Assembly (NCBI RefSeq): GCF_048593165.1
Contig: NZ_CP184271.1
DNA from: Pectobacterium sp013449375
GTDB lineage: Bacteria > Pseudomonadota > Gammaproteobacteria > Enterobacterales > Enterobacteriaceae
Reading direction: 5' to 3' (one strand)
Length of the DNA stretch: 64,000 nucleotides
Shown: positions 60,107-64,000 of the stretch, piece by piece
Numbering within the stretch: the stretch's first letter is position 1
Layout of the letters: each line of letters opens with the position of its first letter
Position numbers and translations under genes: made by a program
The notes under the pieces: generated by a model
Seen by the model: the letters and a program-made list of their open reading frames with translations, nothing else
The model's database searches: none
What the model was told of the DNA's origin: nothing

Positions 60107-61358
60107 CGTTGTAATTATCGGTGGCGGGTTGGCAGGGCTGACCTGCGGTATCCGCTTAGCGGAGCAGGGAAAACGCTGCGCGATTGTCAGCGCTGGGCAG
60201 AATGCGCTGCATTTTTCTTCCGGTGCGCTGGATTTACTCTCCCATCTTCCCGATGGACAGCCTGTGAGCCAGCCGCTTGAGGCACTAGACGAGCTGGCGC
60301 GTCAGGCTCCTCACCACCCTTATTCGCGTATGGGAGCGGCGGCGGTTGCCGCACTGTTGCCACAGGTTGAAGCATTGCTGGAGCGCAGCACTATCTCCCT
60401 GTTGGGCAGCTATCAGCAGAATCACTGGCGCATGACGCCGTTAGATAAGTTTCGTTCATGTTGGCTGAGCCCGGTTGATGGCGTCACGCGTGGTCTGCCG
60501 GATTCCCGTTTTGGCGATAACCCGCTCATTGCCGGTATCGACGGTTTTCTGGATTTTCAATCCCGAATTGTTGCCGGTACGCTTCAGACGCAGGGAATTG
60601 CGGCGCGCAGTGATGAACTCAAACTACCGGTTCTGGATCGATTACGCCAAAACCCCAGCGAATTCCGCGCGGTAAATATCGCCCGCGTGCTCGACCGACC
60701 GGAAAATCGTTCTGCGCTGGTGGAGGAGTTGTCGCTTCTGGCCAACGGCAACGATGCCATCATCATGCCCGCTTGTCTGGGATTGGATAGCCCCGAGATC
60801 GTGGCTGAACTGACTGATGCACTCGGTAAACCGGTATTGCTACTGCCGACATTACCGCCGTCAGTGCTCGGGTTGCGTTTGCATCAGGCGCTGTCGCAGC
60901 GCTTTCGCCAACTGGGTGGCATGGTGATGCCGGGCGATCGCGCGGTGCGTGCATTGCTATCGCCGCAGGAGATTGCCGTCCATAGCCACCATCACCGCGA
61001 TATTCCGCTGCGGGCGAAGCACGCGGTGCTGGCGAGCGGCAGTTTCTTCAGCAACGGGCTGGTGACGCAGTTCGATCGGGTGACCGAGCCAGTCTTTGGG
61101 TTGGATGTGCGGTTCGCTGACCTGCGCGAGGGCTGGAGCCAGCAGGATGTGTTTGCGCCACAGCCTTATATGCAGTTTGGTGCGATTGTCGATGAGCATC
61201 TGCACCCGCGTATTGGCGGTGAAACGATCGGCAATCTGTACGCCATCGGCGCGGTGCTGGAAGGTTTCGATCCGATTGCACAGGGATGTGGGGCGGGCGT
61301 TTCTTTGCTCAGCGCACTTCATGTTGCCGAACAGATTTTGACGGAGGGCAACTCATGA
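60096..61358 (+). CDS. glpB: Anaerobic glycerol-3-phosphate dehydrogenase subunit B
   Basis: A 420-residue flavoprotein subunit of GlpABC. The N-terminal dinucleotide-binding motif is YDVVIIGGGLAGLTCGIRLAEQGKR. The C-terminal end of the FAD domain reads IGNLYAIGAVLEGFDPIAQGCGAGVSLLSAL. It links GlpA to the membrane anchor GlpC. AGGAGG precedes its start inside glpA, and its stop overlaps the glpC start (ATGA). Confidence 0.94.
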   Translation: MRYDVVIIGGGLAGLTCGIRLAEQGKRCAIVSAGQNALHFSSGALDLLSHLPDGQPVSQPLEALDELARQAPHHPYSRMGAAAVAALLPQVEALLERSTISLLGSYQQNHWRMTPLDKFRSCWLSPVDGVTRGLPDSRFGDNPLIAGIDGFLDFQSRIVAGTLQTQGIAARSDELKLPVLDRLRQNPSEFRAVNIARVLDRPENRSALVEELSLLANGNDAIIMPACLGLDSPEIVAELTDALGKPVLLLPTLPPSVLGLRLHQALSQRFRQLGGMVMPGDRAVRALLSPQEIAVHSHHHRDIPLRAKHAVLASGSFFSNGLVTQFDRVTEPVFGLDVRFADLREGWSQQDVFAPQPYMQFGAIVDEHLHPRIGGETIGNLYAIGAVLEGFDPIAQGCGAGVSLLSALHVAEQILTEGNS

Positions 61359-62566
61359 GCCTGCTTAGCGATAACAGTTTTGAAGATTGCATCAAATGTA
61401 CGGTCTGTACCACGTACTGCCCAGTTTCGCGCGTGAATCCGCTTTATCCCGGCCCGAAACAGGCCGGACCGGACGGCGAACGCCTGCGGCGTAAAGACCC
61501 GGCGCTGTATGATGACGCGTTGAAATACTGCACCAACTGCAAACGCTGTGAAGTCGCGTGCCCGTCGGATGTTAAAATTGGCGACATCATTCAGCGTGCG
61601 AAAGCCACGCACAACAGCCACAAGCCGACATTGCGCGATGCCATTCTGAGCCATACCGATTTCATGGGATCGATTGCCACGCCGTTTGCGCCGCTGGTCA
61701 ATACGGCGACCAGCCTGAAGCCGGTGCGCCAATTGCTGGATAAAGCGTTGAAAATCGACCATCGTCGTCAGTTGCCGAAATATTCGTTCGGCACCTTCCG
61801 GCGCTGGTATCGTCAGCAGGCGGCAAAGCAGCAGGCCTATGATGAGCAGGTCGCTTATTTCCACGGCTGCTATGTGAACTACAACCATCCACAGCTGGGT
61901 AAAGATCTGGTTCAGGTCTTTAACGCGATGGGGATTGGCGTCCAGTTGCTGAATAAAGAGAAATGCTGCGGCGTGCCGCTGATCGCCAATGGTTTTCACG
62001 ACAAGGCCAGAAAGCAGGCACGCGCGAATATCACGTCGCTGGATGAGGCTATCAATCAGAAATCCCTGCCGGTGGTGGCGACGTCATCCAGCTGTACGTT
62101 CACGCTGCGAGATGAGTACCCGCATCTGCTGGGCGTGGATAACGGCCACGTGCGTGATGGCATCGAACTGGTGACGCGCCAGCTCTATCGTCTGCTGGAA
62201 GAAGAGGGGCGAACACTGCCGCTGCGTCACTTACCGCTGCGGGTGGCGTATCACACCCCTTGCCATCTGGAGAGAATGGGGTGGACAGCGTATACCCTGG
62301 CGCTGCTGCAACGTATCCCCGGTCTTGAACTGGTGATGCTGGATTCCCAGTGCTGCGGTATTGCGGGCACCTACGGCTTCAAGAAAGAGAATTACGCCAC
62401 GTCACAAGGCATTGGCGCACCGCTGTTCCAGCAGATTGAGGAGAGCGGCGTCGATATCGTGGTGACGGACTGCGAGACCTGTAAGTGGCAGATTGAGATG
62501 TCGACCAGCAAACGGTGTGAACACCCGATCACGCTACTCGCGAGGTCATTAGCACAGCCAGAGTAA
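61355..62566 (+). CDS. glpC: Anaerobic glycerol-3-phosphate dehydrogenase subunit C (Fe-S membrane anchor)
   Basis: A 403-residue iron-sulfur subunit that carries electrons to menaquinone. Two [4Fe-4S] motifs: Cys12, Cys15, Cys18, Cys22 and Cys59, Cys62, Cys65, Cys69. Two CCG-type domains follow with KEKCCGVPLIANGF, SSSCTFTLRDEYP, DSQCCGIAG and DCETCKWQI. The start at 61355 has GGAGGG upstream; the frame is open 23 codons further. Last gene of glpABC. Confidence 0.95.
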   Translation: MSLLSDNSFEDCIKCTVCTTYCPVSRVNPLYPGPKQAGPDGERLRRKDPALYDDALKYCTNCKRCEVACPSDVKIGDIIQRAKATHNSHKPTLRDAILSHTDFMGSIATPFAPLVNTATSLKPVRQLLDKALKIDHRRQLPKYSFGTFRRWYRQQAAKQQAYDEQVAYFHGCYVNYNHPQLGKDLVQVFNAMGIGVQLLNKEKCCGVPLIANGFHDKARKQARANITSLDEAINQKSLPVVATSSSCTFTLRDEYPHLLGVDNGHVRDGIELVTRQLYRLLEEEGRTLPLRHLPLRVAYHTPCHLERMGWTAYTLALLQRIPGLELVMLDSQCCGIAGTYGFKKENYATSQGIGAPLFQQIEESGVDIVVTDCETCKWQIEMSTSKRCEHPITLLARSLAQPE

Positions 62567-62649
62567 AAGGTGGCAGGGAGCAAAACGGACAATTCCCCAC
62601 TCTTATTGAGAATAAGAATTTATCTCAAAAAGAGCTTTACAGGTGCGAA

Positions 62650-62664
62650 TGATAATGATTATTA
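62650..62664. promoter_or_regulatory. Fur box of ryhB
   Basis: TGATAAT-G-ATTATTA matches the 7-1-7 Fur consensus (TGATAAT-N-ATTATCA) with one mismatch. It overlaps the spacer and -10 (TATTAT, 62660-62665) of a promoter with -35 TTTACA (62636-62641). The E. coli ryhB promoter has the same GATTATTATTG segment. Confidence 0.92.
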
Positions 62665-62671
62665 TTGCTGT

Positions 62672-62808
62672 GCGTTCTGGGGAACGATGTCATGTGCCTG
62701 TGTTAACTACCGATGGTGTTCATGACGATTCGGCTTCCCTGTGAAGGCACGACATTGCTCACATTGCTTCCAGTATTATTTAGCCAGCTCGGGTGCTGGC
62801 TTTTTTTT
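62672..62808 (+). ncRNA. ryhB: Small regulatory RNA RyhB (long form)
   Basis: RyhB is the Fur-repressed, Hfq-dependent RNA that shuts down iron-using proteins when iron is scarce. The core GCACGACATTGCTCACATTGCTTCC (near 62747-62771) and the terminator AGCCAGC-TCGGGT-GCTGGCT followed by T match E. coli RyhB. The predicted start is 6 nt after the -10, giving about 137 nt against 90 in E. coli, so roughly 47 nt are extra at the 5' side. Next to yhhW-gntR, as in E. coli, but yhhX is missing. Confidence 0.9.
62687..62725 (+). CDS. Possible 12-codon peptide within the RyhB 5' extension
   Basis: MSCACVNYRWCS, three Cys in twelve residues, starting at an ATG with TGGGGA 4-9 nt upstream. It lies wholly inside the 5' extension, before the conserved antisense core. 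It could be a coincidence; the close Shine-Dalgarno and Cys content are the only signs in its favour. Confidence 0.25.
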   Translation: MSCACVNYRWCS

Positions 62809-62930
62809 GTCTGTCGAACACGCCTAGCTATTCCCTTCTGATTTTTCGAACAGAGCGGTGAGTTTTTTGCGCTATCTTATTTGCCACCGCCCGTTACACT
62901 TTCCTTATCAAAAATGCGGGAGGAAATAAC

Positions 62931-63626
62931 ATGATCTATTTACGTCAAGCGCAAGATCGCGGACATGCGAATCACGGCTGGCTCGACAGTTGGCACACGT
63001 TCTCCTTTGCCGATTATTACGATCCTGATTTCATGGGATTTTCGGCACTGCGCGTCATTAATGAAGACGTTATCGAAGGCGGGCAGGGCTTTGGCACACA
63101 TCCGCACAAAGATATGGAAATTCTGACCTATGTGTTATCCGGTGCCGTTGAGCATCAGGACAGCATGGGAAATAAAGAGCAAGTGCCAGCGGGTGAATTC
63201 CAAATTATGAGTGCGGGCACCGGTATTCGTCACTCTGAATACAATGCCAGCAAGGACGAACCGTTGCATCTGTACCAAATCTGGATCATCCCAGAAAAAA
63301 CAGGTCTGACGCCGCGCTACGAGCAGAAACGCTTTGATGTGCAGCAAGGGCGTCAGCTGGTGCTGTCCCCCGATGCGCGTGAAGGTTCGCTGAAAGTCTT
63401 TCAGGACATGACGCTGTGGCGCTGGGCTCTGAAAGCGCAGGAGCAATCGGTGTATCAGATTCAGGCTGACCGCCGTGTCTGGATTCAGGTGGTGCGTGGT
63501 ACGGTAGAGATTAACGGCCAGAAAGCGGAAGCCAGCGATGCGTTTGCAGTGTGGGACGAAACGGCGATCTCTGTTCATGCCAGCGAGGACAGCGAAATCC
63601 TGCTGTTTGATTTGCCTCCGGTATAA
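62931..63626 (+). CDS. yhhW: Pirin-family protein YhhW (quercetinase)
   Basis: A 231-residue bicupin of the pirin family. E. coli YhhW has quercetin 2,3-dioxygenase activity in vitro. Metal ligands His57, His59, His101 and Glu103 are all present (FGTHPHKDMEIL and GIRHSEYN). The ribosome binding site is GGGAGG 9 nt before the ATG. It sits between ryhB and gntR, as in E. coli apart from the loss of yhhX. Pectobacterium lives on plants rich in flavonoids, so a flavonol role is possible but unproven. Confidence 0.93.
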   Translation: MIYLRQAQDRGHANHGWLDSWHTFSFADYYDPDFMGFSALRVINEDVIEGGQGFGTHPHKDMEILTYVLSGAVEHQDSMGNKEQVPAGEFQIMSAGTGIRHSEYNASKDEPLHLYQIWIIPEKTGLTPRYEQKRFDVQQGRQLVLSPDAREGSLKVFQDMTLWRWALKAQEQSVYQIQADRRVWIQVVRGTVEINGQKAEASDAFAVWDETAISVHASEDSEILLFDLPPV

Positions 63627-63647
63627 GGATGGCTAAGTCATAACGGA

Positions 63648-63678
63648 AAAGCCCGCGTAGGAAAAACGCGGGCTTTTT
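63648..63678 (+). terminator. Rho-independent terminator of yhhW
   Basis: AAAGCCCGCG / CGCGGGCTTT with a 9-nt loop, continuing into T. It is 22 bp after the yhhW stop. Confidence 0.9.
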
Positions 63679-63789
63679 ACTTTCTTAAAAACCTCACGTT
63701 ATCATGCAGATTCTGCCCCTCAGCCTTTACTTTCCTGACGCTTTTTTTGTTAGACTTAGATTACTGTTTTTCAGGCATTTTAGTCGACG

Positions 63790-64000
63790 ATGAAGAAAAA
63801 AAGACCCGTTCTCCAGGACGTTGCTGACCGCGTTGGGATTACCAAAATGACGGTAAGCCGCTATTTGCGTAACCCTGCGCAGGTGTCAGCCGCGTTGCAG
63901 GAAAAGATCGCTATTGCACTGGATGAGCTGGGCTATATTCCCAATCTCGCGCCGAATATGCTCGCCAGCTCCACCAGTCGGGCGATTGGGGTGCTGCTGC
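63790..64000 (+). CDS. gntR: LacI-family gluconate repressor GntR (3' truncated by window)
   Basis: The first 70 codons, MKKKRPVLQDVADRVGITKM..., match the N-terminus of E. coli GntR, repressor of gluconate uptake and the Entner-Doudoroff genes. The LacI helix-turn-helix (LQDVADRVGITKMTVSRYLR, about residues 8-27) and the hinge segment (AALQEKIAIALDELGYIPN) are complete. The frame runs off the right edge of the window. Confidence 0.93.
   Translation, partial: MKKKRPVLQDVADRVGITKMTVSRYLRNPAQVSAALQEKIAIALDELGYIPNLAPNMLASSTSRAIGVLL

Overview
This 64 kb window is chromosomal DNA from a member of the Enterobacterales, most likely Pectobacterium or a close relative. That reading rests on near-identity of many proteins to Escherichia coli orthologues, a gene order that follows the E. 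coli rep-rho-wec-hem-cyaA-uvrD-recQ-pldB block, and a lineage-specific set of inserted genes and repeats. I see no prophage, insertion sequence, CRISPR array or antibiotic-resistance cassette. Almost all of the window is core genome.

Layout. 1-2.2 kb: the C-terminal half of putA, cut by the window edge. 2.3-9.7 kb: ppiC, rep, gppA-rhlB, trxA and rho, with a long untranslated rho leader. 10.0-22.2 kb: the enterobacterial common antigen (ECA) operon wecA-wzzE-wecB-wecC-rffG-wecD-wecE-wzxE-wecF-wzyE-wecG, without rffH. 22.4-22.9 kb: the four-tRNA operon argX-hisR-leuT-proM. 23.0-30.1 kb: an accessory stretch holding a periplasmic histidine acid phosphatase and a six-gene operon (fumarase/adenylosuccinate-lyase-type lyase, GNAT acetyltransferase, amino-acid ABC transporter, M20 deacylase). 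I read this operon as an uptake and breakdown pathway for a modified amino acid, probably S-(2-succino)cysteine. 30.2-30.7 kb: the small RNA GlmZ with a sigma-54-type promoter and two GlrR-type sites.

30.8-34.9 kb: hemCDXY on the minus strand, divergent from cyaA. 35.2-42.8 kb: cyaA, an inserted MFS gene, cyaY, and lptM-dapF-yigA-xerC-yigB. 42.8-47.4 kb: uvrD with a LexA box, a cyclase-family hydrolase, and corA behind a structured leader with short reading frames. 47.6-56.7 kb: an AbrB-family membrane protein, rarD, yigI, pldA, recQ, rhtC, rhtB, pldB and yigL. 56.8-62.6 kb: glpT divergent from glpABC, with GlpR and CRP sites between them. 62.6-64 kb: a Fur-box-controlled ryhB, yhhW, and the start of gntR.

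How the parts work together. The ECA operon carries the precursor, transfer, flipping and polymerisation steps, except glucose-1-phosphate thymidylyltransferase, which must come from elsewhere. The glp genes import and oxidise glycerol-3-phosphate anaerobically. The hem genes make uroporphyrinogen III. GlmZ and RyhB are trans-acting small RNAs for amino-sugar and iron homeostasis. The most interesting items are the lyase/ABC/GNAT/M20 operon, the RyhB gene with a 5' extension containing a Shine-Dalgarno-preceded 12-codon frame, the GlmZ control region, a duplicated palindromic repeat that supplies the end of wecB, and the corA leader.
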